A DNA stretch of 64,000 nucleotides from Pseudaminobacter sp047739745 (lineage in GTDB: Bacteria; Pseudomonadota; Alphaproteobacteria; Rhizobiales; Rhizobiaceae): positions 97,757 through 161,756 of the forward strand of contig NZ_JBLLVA010000012.1 in NCBI RefSeq assembly GCF_047739745.1. The letters run 5' to 3'. The translations under genes were made by a program, and so were the position numbers. Numbering within the stretch: the first letter of the stretch is position 1; every line of letters starts with the position of its first letter. Positions 17,026 through 26,448 of the stretch are shown here, piece by piece. The notes beneath the pieces were generated by a model that ran no database searches, was not told the DNA's origin, and saw only the letters and a program-made list of their open reading frames with translations.

Positions 17026-17613
17026 TCAGTGGATTGCGTCTAGAAATTCCTGAGCGGTCGCGACCGTCAGTTGAACGGAGAAACGGCTACTCAACAGGTC
17101 GAGGGAGGCGTCGTGGGTTTCGTCGGCGCCACTGCAGACAGCATCCCTGACAAGTATCACGCGATGGCCGAGATCGATTGCCCCGAGCACGGTGGCGAGC
17201 ACACACACGTCTGTTTCGCCGCCCGAAATCACAAGCGTTTCCACGCCGCTCGATACCAATGCCCGCTGCAAGGTGCCGTCGAACCAAGGTGAGTAGACGC
17301 GTTTATTGAAAATCGCCGCTGGCGGAACGAGCATCGCTAATTCGGGTAGCAGGTCGATCAGCTCAGGTGCCAAGCTATCGCCTGTCATCATCGGCCATTT
17401 CAGGTAGTAGTCGCGCCATGTCCCAGCCACATCCTCGGCGGTTTTTGGCGGCACGAATCGCGTGAAAATCGTTCGTTTGGGATCTCGCTCGGCGATCAAT
17501 AAAACGCATGGAAGAATGCGCTCCATCCAGGAAACACGCCAGGGGGTGTCTTCGACAAACATTCTTTGCATGTCGACACAGATGTGCCGCCAATTGCCGA
17601 TCGGCCTGGTCAA
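17026..17613 (-). CDS. isochorismatase-family cysteine hydrolase
   Basis: A 195-residue protein. The catalytic triad of the family is recognisable: Asp in HICVDMQRMF, Lys in IFNKRVYSPW and Cys in ETDVCVLATVLGAID. Family members hydrolyse isochorismate, nicotinamide, N-carbamoyl amines or related amides; this one cannot be assigned to a substrate. It stands alone on the minus strand, convergent with the SemiSWEET gene. Confidence 0.87.
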   Translation of the reverse strand: MTRPIGNWRHICVDMQRMFVEDTPWRVSWMERILPCVLLIAERDPKRTIFTRFVPPKTAEDVAGTWRDYYLKWPMMTGDSLAPELIDLLPELAMLVPPAAIFNKRVYSPWFDGTLQRALVSSGVETLVISGGETDVCVLATVLGAIDLGHRVILVRDAVCSGADETHDASLDLLSSRFSVQLTVATAQEFLDAIH

Positions 17614-17827
17614 TCGAAACTCCGACTTACCGTTTGGCCTTTATAACGGACCGGTGAGCGGAAGGTTCAAAAACGGCCGACAGGCCGATCTTTTACGTCG
17701 CCATTTTCGGGGCCGCAACATTATGCTGTTCGGTGTTTGGCGGCATTGTCAAGCGGAGCGTTTACTCGGGGACGCAACGTTTCCGGCTTAGCTACAATCC
17801 CCGAAACCGGTTTCCCGGGCCTGCGTT

Positions 17828-19276
17828 TTACACCCACCAATACCCGCCATCGCCCGAAGTGGCTGCGAGTCGACCCGCATCGGACAACGAGTCGGCAGTG
17901 TCCAACTGATGGGCGCGGATATAGTCCACCTGCATTTCCGCCGGCGTCGCCAGCTTATCGATGGGCGTTCCTGCAACCCCTCCGACGGCCAGATTGACCA
18001 GCATGTACATCGGCTCGTGCATGTCGTCCGGCGTGTCGGCCCGAAACACCTCGGCATCGTCGAAATACCAGACGAGTTCGTCCTTCGTCCAAAGCAGGCC
18101 ATAAGTGTGGAAGCCCTCCGTGTCCGGTACGTTGACAGCCGATCCCACCGTCGTGCGGCTGCCGGTTTCGGAGGAATGCGCCGTGACATGGACCGTGTTG
18201 GGGTCTTGCCCCCGCATTTCCACGACATCGAGCTCCGGCGGCCAGGAGCCATCTGCCGGCAACAGCCAGAATGCCGGCCAGACACCGTGATTGTCCGGCA
18301 TATCGGCGCGCATCTCGAAATAGCCGTAGGTCTGGGAGAATGAGTCGTGTGTCGTCAGCAGGCCGGATGTGTATTCGTAGTTGTTGATATGGGACCGTAT
18401 TGCGTCGGGAGCCTGCGCGGCGGTGATGGTCAGCACGCCCTCATCAACACTGAACGGATTGATGGAGCTTGTCGGGCTGTAATCATGGTCGATGTACCAT
18501 TGCTTTTCACCGTTCCCGGCAAGCGAGCTGCCATTCTCGCCGCCCCACCAGAAATTCGTGTCCCAGGTGCCGCTGGCGCCGTCCCGCAGGCTGAGCGTCT
18601 CAAACTCGTCCGCAAAGGACAAAGTGAGGTCGGATCTATCGAGGCTGAGCTTGAACTGGCTTGCCGTGAACTGCCCGACATTCGCGTTTGCAAATACCAG
18701 CACCTCCTCATGTCCAAGGTCGAGCCGCACATCGGCGCCCGACTGCGCCATGTTGGCCCTGACTTCCTCGAACGAACTGAACCCGTAGCCGTTCATGCGA
18801 ACGGTATCGTGGTTCTCGAAATCCAGGATGAGATCGCTTCCGGTGCCGGCCGCGAAGATGAAGACATCGGCCCCGGCTCCGCCCTTCAACACGTCGTCGC
18901 CGAGGCCGCCGTCGATTGTCTGCTGGCCGGAGCCACCGCTGATGATGTTGTTGTCCGAATTGCCAATGGCATAGCGCCCGTCGCCGGTGACGACGAGGTT
19001 TTCGATCTTGTCGGGCAGCGTATAGCTCATCCACGTCTCGACGGTATCGATGCCACCACCAGCCTGTTCCGAAGCCCGGTTGATGCCGGAATAGAGGTGG
19101 TAGATGTCGTCGCCTAGCCCGCCAAACATTGTGACATTCACGCGGCTGTCGCCCCATAGTGAGTCGTTTCTGGCGCTGCCAAAAAGCTGCGGACCGGAGT
19201 ACGTCGCCGAAAAATGATTCACCGAGGAACCGCTGTAGGGGAGAAGTGCGCCATTGGCGTTAGGAACAGTAGGAAT
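17828..19276 (-). CDS. secreted GH16 endo-beta-glucanase with RTX-type calcium repeats (ExsH-like)
   Basis: About 482 residues. The N-terminal third has glycine/aspartate-rich calcium-binding repeats (GGLGDDIYHLYS; NNIISGGSG; GGLGDDVLKGGAGADVF), a mark of type I secretion substrates. The rest is a GH16 domain with the catalytic ELDVVE motif after the WPAFWLLP block. Relatives include rhizobial ExsH and PlyA/PlyB, which trim acidic exopolysaccharides. No ATG is available: the ATT at 19276 has a perfect AAGGAG six bases upstream and adds 18 residues beginning PTVPNANG, whereas the in-frame GTG at 19222 has no ribosome site. A type I exporter is not in the window. Confidence 0.85.
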   Translation of the reverse strand: MPTVPNANGALLPYSGSSVNHFSATYSGPQLFGSARNDSLWGDSRVNVTMFGGLGDDIYHLYSGINRASEQAGGGIDTVETWMSYTLPDKIENLVVTGDGRYAIGNSDNNIISGGSGQQTIDGGLGDDVLKGGAGADVFIFAAGTGSDLILDFENHDTVRMNGYGFSSFEEVRANMAQSGADVRLDLGHEEVLVFANANVGQFTASQFKLSLDRSDLTLSFADEFETLSLRDGASGTWDTNFWWGGENGSSLAGNGEKQWYIDHDYSPTSSINPFSVDEGVLTITAAQAPDAIRSHINNYEYTSGLLTTHDSFSQTYGYFEMRADMPDNHGVWPAFWLLPADGSWPPELDVVEMRGQDPNTVHVTAHSSETGSRTTVGSAVNVPDTEGFHTYGLLWTKDELVWYFDDAEVFRADTPDDMHEPMYMLVNLAVGGVAGTPIDKLATPAEMQVDYIRAHQLDTADSLSDAGRLAATSGDGGYWWV

Positions 19277-19734
19277 GGTAGTCTCCTTGTTGCTGGGCCA
19301 CGTCCTCCCAACAACAGGCTAGCATCGGGGCCGGTCTCTGACGACCTGCCTACCGCTAACATATTGCTGCAGAACGTTACGGAGCAATCGGACAGGGACG
19401 TTGTCGGTCACGCCACCAATGTCTGGCGCTGGAGCATCGGAATTTGTCACCACAGGAGCGGAGTGAATTGGGCCTTGTACCCAGGCGAAGAGCTACCCCG
19501 CCAGGAGGTCCAACAGGGATGATGAATGACTGCCCTCAGGTCGGATGCCGAATGTGTTTCGAGATCGACCTCTGCGGCCCTCCAACGCCCGAGATGGTGG
19601 ATTCCGGCCGGAAGCTTTGGGGAAGTCGGAGAAAGTCGACATCTCTTCAACCGCGAGCAATCGGCCGTGTGCTGACGGAGAGATTTCGCAACGACATCGG
19701 TGGGAAACTCGCCCTATGTTCAGGTGGGCGGGTT
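19277..19734. other. intergenic, no gene seen
   Basis: About 460 bp upstream of the glucanase and downstream of the DUF2200 gene. It contains the AAGGAG ribosome site of the glucanase at 19283-19288. The remaining open frames lack ribosome sites and recognisable products. Confidence 0.45.
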
Positions 19735-20100
19735 TCAGGAATCAACTTGGCTATTTCGTAAAATTTTCTCCATCGTCCTCCCCTTAGCTAGTTCGTCGAT
19801 CAGTTTGTCCAGGTAGCGGATTTCCTGCATGATGGGTTCTTGGATGTCTTCCACGCGGACGCCGCAAATCATTCCTGTAATCAACGAACGCGAGGGATTC
19901 ATCCGAGGCGCCTGGCTAAAAAAGTTCTCAAAGTTCGTGTTGTTTGCCAACTGGTCGTCTAGCCTCTCTTGACTGTATCCCGTCAGCCAACAGATGATTT
20001 CATCGATCTCTGCTTTCGTGCGTCCCTTCTTTTCCGCTTTCGCGACATAGTGCGGATAGACGCTCGCCACGCTGACAGAATAGATGCGATGCTTCGCCAT
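19735..20100 (-). CDS. DUF2200 family protein
   Basis: A 121-residue protein that follows the DUF2200 family from end to end: KHRIYSVSVASVYPHYVAKA, EIICWLTGYSQERL, SRSLITGMICGVRVE and IRYLDKLIDELAKGR. The family is widespread in bacteria and has no established function. It is a lone gene, divergent from the phosphoesterase gene with 183 bp between them. Confidence 0.88.
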   Translation of the reverse strand: MAKHRIYSVSVASVYPHYVAKAEKKGRTKAEIDEIICWLTGYSQERLDDQLANNTNFENFFSQAPRMNPSRSLITGMICGVRVEDIQEPIMQEIRYLDKLIDELAKGRTMEKILRNSQVDS

Positions 20101-20283
20101 GCCTCCTCCTAAGCTCTCCGGAGATCATCCGTTCGAACGTAGCTGAGATCAAGCGTGCCCACCCCGATCGCAGCTGTCGCACGCATGGTACGCACGCTGA
20201 CGCCCGAAGCGCAAACTCTCATCTGGAGTTGCCCTTGATCAGAAATCTCGCACAGCGGCGCGCGAACTGCTAACGCGAGAGCT

Positions 20284-20754
20284 ATGTCCATCATCGGCGT
20301 CATCTCTGATACTCACGGTCTTCTGCGCGACGAAGCAATCAAGCTGTTGGATGGCGTCGACCACATCATCCATGCCGGTGATATCGGCAAGCCTGATATC
20401 GTCACACGGCTCGAAGCCATCGCGCCAGTTGCAGCGATCCGCGGCAATATCGATGTCGATTCATGGGCATTGAGATATCCTGAAACCCTGCGGCTGACGT
20501 TGTTCGGTCACAGCATCTTCGTCAGCCATGATCGTAAGGAGCTCACAATCTGCCCAAGCGAGGAGCGCATTGACATGGTGATCTCCGGCCACTCTCATCG
20601 CCCAAGCATTGAGACAACCGACGGCGTCATCTACCTGAATCCAGGCAGCGCGGGGCCACGCCGCTTCCGGTTGCCCGTAACCTTGGCAACAGTGGAAATC
20701 CTAGCAGGTAGCCTGCATCCGAAGATCCACCACCTGAATGAACTGCTGCGGTAG
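20284..20754 (+). CDS. metallophosphoesterase, YfcE/MJ0936 family
   Basis: A 156-residue dimetal phosphoesterase. The metal ligands appear in order: SDTHG near the N-terminus, HAGDIG, RGNID, VSHD and GHSHRP, then a C-terminal NPGSAGPRRF block. Homologues hydrolyse small phosphodiesters in vitro with manganese; the natural substrate is unknown. Length is normal and the gene is single. Confidence 0.92.
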   Translation: MSIIGVISDTHGLLRDEAIKLLDGVDHIIHAGDIGKPDIVTRLEAIAPVAAIRGNIDVDSWALRYPETLRLTLFGHSIFVSHDRKELTICPSEERIDMVISGHSHRPSIETTDGVIYLNPGSAGPRRFRLPVTLATVEILAGSLHPKIHHLNELLR

Positions 20755-21424
20755 AAAGAGCATGTCCAGTCCATCAATCGCATCGACAAGTTCCAAAGCG
20801 CACTCTGGGCTACAGAGGAATTTCACCGGGGCATCGGCCGGCCCCGGGCTCATCCGCCGCATCGTCGATCCGCAAGCGGTTTTCCTGTTTGTCGCTCCCC
20901 GCAGAAGTGCAGCCGATGCCCCGCAGTGCTGGGGCTGGAGGTGGGCTCCCCGGTGCGTCCTCGCCTGGATTTTTCAACTCAAAGCATAGCGCAGTTAGCA
21001 GCGCGTTTTTCGGGCAATGCAAGTGGTAGGGCGGCGCGCGAGAATCTGATCGCGCACAAGCTTCATGTCGCGAGCACTACGTCTTCAAGCGGCGCCATCG
21101 CGAGGCAACGGAGGATGCCAAAATATGGATGCCGATGGTGCGGTGAAGACGTCTTTAGACGGCACCAAACAAAGCATCGACAGGATACTGGAAAGACAAT
21201 GGCGCACTTGCTCGTAACGGTGCAATGGCCATAAACCAACGAAAGCCCACGCTGCGGGTAGGTGGGGAGGGACGTAGCTACGTCCAAGCTGGCGGGTAAG
21301 GGAGTGGGGAGCCCAGCGTCGTCAAATAGGCAGCGTCGGACGAGGCAAATTTTGGTGGAAAAGCTGCTTTGCGCCAACTTTAGTGGATGCATACTGCAGG
21401 AAAAATCAAGGAGTTGCTGTTGCC
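20755..21424. other. intergenic, no gene seen
   Basis: About 670 bp. Frames on both strands are short or compositionally unlikely, without ribosome sites or recognisable products. Confidence 0.45.
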
Positions 21425-21903
21425 ATGCCCGATATTGACATGAGTCAGCGCGATTTGGGTAAGGCGACCTCGTTCGCCCCAGAAGACGTAGCCAACTGCA
21501 TTCTTAAGAGTGCCGCGAACGCCATCGTTGCCAGTGATCGAGATGGCACCATCGTGCTGTGGAATCCCGGTGCCGAACGCGTTTTCGGGTTTACTGAACA
21601 GGAGGCGCTTGGCCAGTCTTAGATATCATCATCCCAGAACCGCTTCGCGTCCGACATTGGGAGGGATATCGCCAAACCGTTCGATCAGGGACCAGCCGCT
21701 ATGGCGCTGGCGATGTGCTATCAGTGCCCGGTTTGCACAAGAGCGGCCACCGCATTTCGATTGACTTCAGTATCACGCTGCTTCTCGGTGCCAATGGCAT
21801 GGTAAGCGGAATGGTTGCAGTCATGACGGATGTCACGAAGCGTTTCGAAGAGATGAAGAGGCTCCGCAAGCAAATCTCCGCTCATGAGGCGGCAATCTCT
21901 TAA
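21425..21903 (+). pseudogene. PAS-domain sensor protein, broken by a frameshift
   Basis: The first part reads MPDIDMSQRDLGKATSF to VLWNPGAERVFGFTEQEALGQS and stops with TAG at 21620. One base further on, the frame resumes with DIIIPEPLRVRHWEGYRQTV, then GDVLSVPGLHKSGHRISIDF and MVAVMTDVTKRFEEMKRL, ending at 21903. Together these form one PAS domain of about 155 residues with the expected loop LGQSLDIIIPE, so a single base is missing near 21617-21621. Intact relatives are small single-PAS proteins. A sequencing error would give the same picture. A more decayed second copy lies near 35.9 kb. Confidence 0.8.
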
Positions 21904-22501
21904 TCTCCTAAAATCCCGACACTCCACAAAGGGCATTCTCGGCTGCCGCAGGCGCAAGCTACGTCAGCCCCTTGTCACCGATGGTTGGAGCGTAAGCGTC
22001 GTTGTAGCGGGCCACAAATTCCGGCCCGACAAACATGACGATCGGCGCCTGAGGGCAGAATCAGCTCGATCGTTGCACGAACGCAACTTGGCTAACCGAC
22101 AGTCGGACCTAGGCCGATTGAAGACCAGTCAAACGTATGAATGAGCTCAGCAACTTGGCAAGTGCCGCTCGGAAATGCCGACCAGACAGGACGAACTCCC
22201 GAGCTCTGAATTTTCATTTTCCTAAAATATTGATCGCGGCCAAGCTGTCCTGTGTCAATCGGACGTCAAGGGGAATGGGCTATTCAGGTTCTATGCGGCG
22301 CGGCAGTGCCTGCGTGAACAAACGCGTGAAGTGGTTGTCACTGTTCGGGGCGGGTTTTGTCGTTCGTGAAAACAGTGGGCGTCAACGTGTAGGGGTTAGC
22401 AAGGCATTTCCGTGTGGCTGAAGCCCTGACAAGCAATTCCTTGGATGGCCCCGGTGACCGGGATCGAGGCTCATGCAGTAGCCTAGCGCCGTTCCGGCGG
22501 C
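21904..22501. other. intergenic, no gene seen
   Basis: About 600 bp without a frame that has both a ribosome site and a plausible product on either strand. Confidence 0.45.
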
Positions 22502-22750
22502 TCAGATTGCCAATATCCGAGCTTCAGATGCGGCATCGACAAAGGCGCATCTAGCCTCTACAGGCGTTGCAGTCCCGGCCATTGCGGCCAGAAGCGACTC
22601 GTGGGCAAGCCGCTGTTTCGGTCCCGAGCGAGCGGGCCATTTGTCACTTCTCAAGCAGTTCCTCGCCTCGCCAACGGACGTAACCAAAAACGTCTTTCCG
22701 GGTTTGCCGAAGCGAATTCGAACGGGTTTATCGAAGCGCTGAGTGCCCAT
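22502..22750 (-). CDS. DUF982 domain protein
   Basis: An 82-residue protein. FDKPVRIRFGKPGKTFLV then SVGEARNCL, a W-P pair and SLLAAMAG-EARCAFVDAA follow the DUF982 pattern (F-x-x-PV-x-I, S-x-x-A-x-x-x-L, W-P, A-x-x-A, A-x-x-AF-x-x-A). The family is a small rhizobial domain without known function. A diverged relative sits at 41211-41516. The ATG has only a weak ribosome site. Confidence 0.75.
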   Translation of the reverse strand: MGTQRFDKPVRIRFGKPGKTFLVTSVGEARNCLRSDKWPARSGPKQRLAHESLLAAMAGTATPVEARCAFVDAASEARILAI

Positions 22751-23317
22751 CGCAAGAACTCAAAAATAGTTCATCCCTTTAAAACGCTTCGCTATGCGAC
22801 TTGTTGCCTAGGGAATGCGGAGAAAATTGCATGATCATCGCCGACACAAGGCGCGCGAAGCCTACCGTCGCGAGAACCCCTTGCATTCGAGGCCAAGCCA
22901 GACGGAAGGCGCCCGCGTCTGGAGCGTCAAGGTGAGGATTCGACCCGGCCGCAGCGAACGGCAGCTTCACCTATGCTGGACTTCTTCGAATACCAGTCTG
23001 GTTGAACAAGCAGGACATCTGTTCCATGCTGGCTCTCAGTTGGCGCCAGGCTTTGGGAGAGTGCCGGAATGACTCGATCGATCCAAGATAGGACGCGATC
23101 GGGCTTGACGACCGGGTGGACGCATCACCGCAATCGAAAGGTGCGGCATGACGGCGGTCCTGCACCGTCTTCAACGAATATGCGCGAAACTTTCGTTGTC
23201 AGGCAAGTAGCGCAGGAGCAGTGTGTGTTGATCTTGCGACGGAATCCCTCTGGTGATCTGCGTCTAGTTGCGCGTAAAACTAGCCCAGCAGGGTTATTTA
23301 CATCACCGCGAACACCG
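22751..23317. other. intergenic, no gene seen
   Basis: About 570 bp. Candidate frames on both strands look non-coding. Confidence 0.45.
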
Positions 23318-23629
23318 TCAATGTTTCACGTACGCTCCAGGCTGCCGACCAGAACGGGGAGCCTTTGCATCCTTGGAGTGTTCAGCGAGCGCCGGGCCTG
23401 CGCCAGACACCTTTTCTGTGGAAGGATTGGGTGTGGAGCGTTTGGCGCTCTGGCCATCGGATTGGCGGGTTTGCTCATTGGCTTCATCGAGCGGCCTGCC
23501 TGGACCCTTTCCATCCTCAGACTTCTTGTTTTCTGCCGCTTCCTGCGAAAAATCGTTGGACGCATCGGCGTCCTGCTTAGCTGTGAATTTGCGAGCGCCA
23601 GTCTCACGGCGATTTTCGTTTCGGGACAT
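23318..23629 (-). CDS. small disordered hydrophilic protein (FSQEAA family, copy 1)
   Basis: A 103-residue, highly charged protein without hydrophobic segments, predicted disordered. A strong GGGAGG ribosome site lies seven bases before the ATG. The block GARKFTAKQDADASNDFSQEAAENKK is matched by a second gene at 26432-26740 (GARKYPVRSGPDPSDVFSQEAAGNKP), so selection on the protein is likely. Function is unknown. A longer open frame on the opposite strand has no such support. Disorder and charge would fit a stress protein, but that is a guess. Confidence 0.7.
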   Translation of the reverse strand: MSRNENRRETGARKFTAKQDADASNDFSQEAAENKKSEDGKGPGRPLDEANEQTRQSDGQSAKRSTPNPSTEKVSGAGPALAEHSKDAKAPRSGRQPGAYVKH

Positions 23630-24281
23630 CTCAGAACCTCCCTTTGAGAGAGGGACAAACGCCCGCGGTCGTAAAAGGTTCAGCAGTTGAGCGCTTCGAT
23701 AGCTCGATGGCCTGATAACAAAGAGGCTGTCAGTTCAAACCGACTCCTGTAACCAGTTCCCGTGGCGCATGGCCGGCAACAGTGCTGCACACGCCGGCAG
23801 GCCAATATTTGTGCATACGTGGCTGGCTTGCGTGGTGAGCCGCCCTCCATGACCGCCGCCTCGCTGCATTAACAAGCCGCGCCTTTCATTCGATGCGATA
23901 GTGAGGGCATCGGTGCGGGCGGGTACGATGGGCGAGTTGGATTGGCAGCATGAGGCGGTCTGGAGCGCACCAGCGCACCTAAACCTGACGGTAAGAAGCG
24001 CTTGCCATCGACGGAGATCATCGCCAATGCTCTTCGCACTGCCGGTTGACATATTCCTATTCGGCTACTGGTCGACAGCAAGATGGGCCGGCACGAATGA
24101 AAGATCGGCTGCTCCGCTGCATCAGGTCGTATGAACGCCCTTATGTGTGGAGCGGCTCGCTAGACGGGGCGACTGACACTCTCATGTGTCCTGATCGATT
24201 ACGTCGCTCCCCGAAATTTCTCCGGCGCAGGAACTGACGAATCCTGGCAACGTTGACTCCCTCCAAACGATGGAGAACAAC
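23630..24281. other. intergenic with a diverged direct repeat
   Basis: About 650 bp. The stretch 23772-23830 is similar, by eye at about three quarters of positions, to 26919-26976, and each lies upstream of an FSQEAA gene. On the minus strand both could read a short peptide with the pattern YW-x-AG-x-C-x-TVAG. No other coding signal was found. Confidence 0.4.
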
Positions 24282-24653
24282 ATGGCGAACCAAGACCCCA
24301 ACATTGAAGTGAGCCGCGATCTTGTCGCCAGCGACATGGTCATCGGAACCGACGTTTATGATGCAAATGGAGACAGCGTCGGCGAAGTTGAAAAGCTGGT
24401 GCTCGGAAAACGAAGCGGAAAAGTTGCGTACGCAGTTTTGAGTTTCGGCGGATTCCTTGGGATGGGAACCGATTATTATCCTGTTCCTTGGGAGACGTTG
24501 ACTTACGACGAAAGCCTTGGCGGGTTCCGCGTGGCCATTACCAAGGAGCAGGTCGAGGGTGCCCCCAGATACGGCAGGGATGAAGAATACGACTGGTACG
24601 AAGGCGGTCGGACGGTCAGTGACTACTACGGTGTTCGGCCTTACGCCGGATAA
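24282..24653 (+). CDS. PRC-barrel domain protein
   Basis: A 123-residue protein. SRDLVASDMVIGTDVYDANG, VGEVEKLVLGKRSGKVAYAV and the closing VPWETLTYDE form a single PRC-barrel, followed by a tyrosine-rich tail (EYDWYEGG, DYYGVRPYAG). Single-PRC proteins are common in rhizobia and often stress-associated; a partner cannot be named. The ATG at 24282 is chosen because GGAG lies six bases upstream; the frame begins four codons earlier. A strong hairpin follows the stop. Confidence 0.88.
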   Translation: MANQDPNIEVSRDLVASDMVIGTDVYDANGDSVGEVEKLVLGKRSGKVAYAVLSFGGFLGMGTDYYPVPWETLTYDESLGGFRVAITKEQVEGAPRYGRDEEYDWYEGGRTVSDYYGVRPYAG

Positions 24654-24667
24654 TTGAGTCATAAAGC

Positions 24668-24693
24668 TAGAGCCGCCTGTGAAGGCGGCTCTA
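24668..24693. terminator. bidirectional terminator hairpin
   Basis: A perfect 10-bp stem, TAGAGCCGCC and GGCGGCTCTA, with a six-base loop lies between two convergent genes. Neither side has a long T run; the minus-strand side has the weak CTTTAT tail. Confidence 0.7.
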
Positions 24694-24726
24694 TGCGCCG
24701 CTGCCCGCAAATGGGCGATCGGGCCA

Positions 24727-25632
24727 TCACGTAGGGCGTCGGGTCGGGAACACTCTGTCGGCGAACACGGGATGAACTACCCCCGAGCGCCCACCAAGCC
24801 AGCCGGCGATCGCGCCTAACACCAGAGCTATGAAGGCGAAGATCGCCCCTGCTGACGCCGCAGACGCAGCGGCATCGGCGGCTTCCGCCGCCTCCCGCTG
24901 TGTTGTCTCGACAGTTTGGCGATATTGCTGTTCAATCCGCGCGACCTGCTGCGTCGCTTGATCAAGGGGTATGTTTCGGGCCGTGGACAACGCCTGCGCT
25001 GCCTGCTGCCTAGCAGCATCCGCTCCAGCTTCGTCGCTGGTCAAGAATGCTCGTATCGCATTAACGGCGGCGGTGTTTAGCGCCTCTGGATCGGTGCCGG
25101 TCGATCGCACTTGGTCTTCGATAGCATCCAACGGATTGGCTGCCGCAATCATGGGAGCGGCAGTCTGCGCAACAGTTTGACCGAGACCACCAACGACACT
25201 GGCAACTCCGCTAAAGGCGCCTCCGACGATCGCGCCGACCGTGCTCGTGAGAAAATAAAGAACCAGCAGTGTGGTGGCCGCCCAGGTGGTCAGACCATGT
25301 AAAGCTCCGGTGGTAGCGTGAGTTTTGCCCGACATGCGTGCCGAGATATACCCGCCGGCATAGGCTGCGATGATGCCAGCGATGACGTACCAAATTCCGG
25401 CGACTACGGAGAATGTCGTGGCACCTGGATTGTCGCCGGTCGCAGGGTCAAGCGTTGCCACGCCCACGCCTGCGCCGAGCATTGTCAAAAGCACTTGGAC
25501 GACGAGGGCCACCACGACCCCCGCGAAGATCGCGCCCCAACTGACTTCATTTACAATAATGGCGTGAGCATCTTCGGCGGCCGACGGTGCGGTGAATCGG
25601 TTGGGATCGGCTGGATGATTGAAGTCGGTCAT
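24727..25632 (-). CDS. multi-spanning membrane protein (PhnA-like annotation in rhizobia)
   Basis: A 301-residue protein. Helices include VSWGAIFAGVVVALVVQVLL, VVAGIWYVIAGIIAAYAGGY, TWAATTLLVLYFLTSTVGAI and a C-terminal IFAFIALVLGAIAGWLGG. Between the third and last helices is a 100-residue, alanine- and glutamine-rich, probably coiled-coil stretch (DQATQQVARIEQQYRQTVET). Relatives are often labelled PhnA-like, a name without functional support. The ATG at 25632 has GAGG upstream; the frame begins 21 codons earlier. It is a single gene. Confidence 0.8.
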   Translation of the reverse strand: MTDFNHPADPNRFTAPSAAEDAHAIIVNEVSWGAIFAGVVVALVVQVLLTMLGAGVGVATLDPATGDNPGATTFSVVAGIWYVIAGIIAAYAGGYISARMSGKTHATTGALHGLTTWAATTLLVLYFLTSTVGAIVGGAFSGVASVVGGLGQTVAQTAAPMIAAANPLDAIEDQVRSTGTDPEALNTAAVNAIRAFLTSDEAGADAARQQAAQALSTARNIPLDQATQQVARIEQQYRQTVETTQREAAEAADAAASAASAGAIFAFIALVLGAIAGWLGGRSGVVHPVFADRVFPTRRPT

Positions 25633-25827
25633 GGCATGGACCTCAACAAAGCGGATTTTACCGCGCAACCAAAGGTAACTGTCGCGGGACAGCAATGTTC
25701 CCTCGGCAGCCGAATAAAGCAGCCCCCCGCAGCTTTCGGCGAATCGACCATGGCGACCCGACCTTCAATCCACCGCCCAACGAGGGTCGCCAGCAATCGC
25801 CAGCAGCAGTGCCGGCTCCATTAAACG

Positions 25828-25965
25828 CTACAGCCTACGCGAACGGCTGCGCCCGTATACAGGCGTCAATTCTATATCATGCTGCCAAACCCCTCGCGGC
25901 TCCTCGGATGTCAGCATTTGCATCAAAATCGCTCCTGCAAGTCGCAATGCGAGTAAGTGTGTCAT
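25828..25965 (-). pseudogene. shortened copy of the small membrane protein at 26976-27131
   Basis: On the minus strand the frame MTHLLALRLAGAILMQMLTS, then EEPRGVWQHD, parallels the intact gene but lacks an internal stretch of 17 codons holding most of the helix. The loss lies between two CTTG repeats, as expected for slippage. The rest of the intergenic region 25633-26019 shows nothing else. Confidence 0.55.
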
Positions 25966-26019
25966 TTCGGAGCAAAGGAGCGGTTGGGCATTGCGGAACC
26001 GCAGGTCAGGACAAGGTAG

Positions 26020-26301
26020 CTATCCACCAGCGGTCACTTCAGGGCCGAACAACAGCACTGGCCCGTCGTTCACCGCTTGCATAGTCAAGTCGAAGACGTC
26101 GGAAAGCCTGCCCTTGGCATAGAGTGGGTGTTTGGTGATGTCGTTGGTTGTTTCGAAGATGAAAGCTTTTTGGCGGCTGCTGTTGCTCTGATCAATAACG
26201 AGGGCGACCCGACCGATAGTGTCGGCTGCATAGCCGGTTTTGGTGGCGGCTTGCTCTCTGGCGATCTCCTCGGTGACTGCCATCACGGAAATAAAGTTCA
26301 T
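26020..26301 (-). CDS. hypothetical protein
   Basis: A 93-residue protein starting at an ATG with GGGAG seven bases upstream. It begins MNFISVMAVTEEIAREQAAT and ends VNDGPVLLFGPEVTAGG, with a mixed alpha/beta pattern and no signal peptide or membrane segment. I do not recognise a family. The strong ribosome site and ordinary amino-acid composition argue that it is real. Confidence 0.6.
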   Translation of the reverse strand: MNFISVMAVTEEIAREQAATKTGYAADTIGRVALVIDQSNSSRQKAFIFETTNDITKHPLYAKGRLSDVFDLTMQAVNDGPVLLFGPEVTAGG

Positions 26302-26425
26302 CGGCGCGCTCCCGTGTCGACTGCGATCTCACCACAATGCCAAACAAGTCGCCAACCCACCGGGCACGACTGGCAACCGTCACGAAACCCCATGCTGATT
26401 TGTATCCGCAGATATACGCCCATGG

Positions 26426-26448
26426 CCCGCCTTACGAGGCGGGTTTTT
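26426..26448 (+). terminator. orphan intrinsic terminator, plus strand
   Basis: CCCGCC-TTACGA-GGCGGG followed by TTTTT is a clear plus-strand terminator, yet no plus-strand gene precedes it. It overlaps the stop codon of the minus-strand FSQEAA gene. It may end an unrecognised small transcript from the 26302-26425 interval. Confidence 0.6.

Noticed and set aside
18347..19117. 256-codon plus-strand frame inside the glucanase gene
   Set aside because: It is the antisense of a clear GH16 protein with calcium repeats.
23069..23647. 192-codon plus-strand frame opposite the first FSQEAA gene
   Set aside because: The minus-strand gene has a strong ribosome site and a paralogue; the plus-strand frame has neither.
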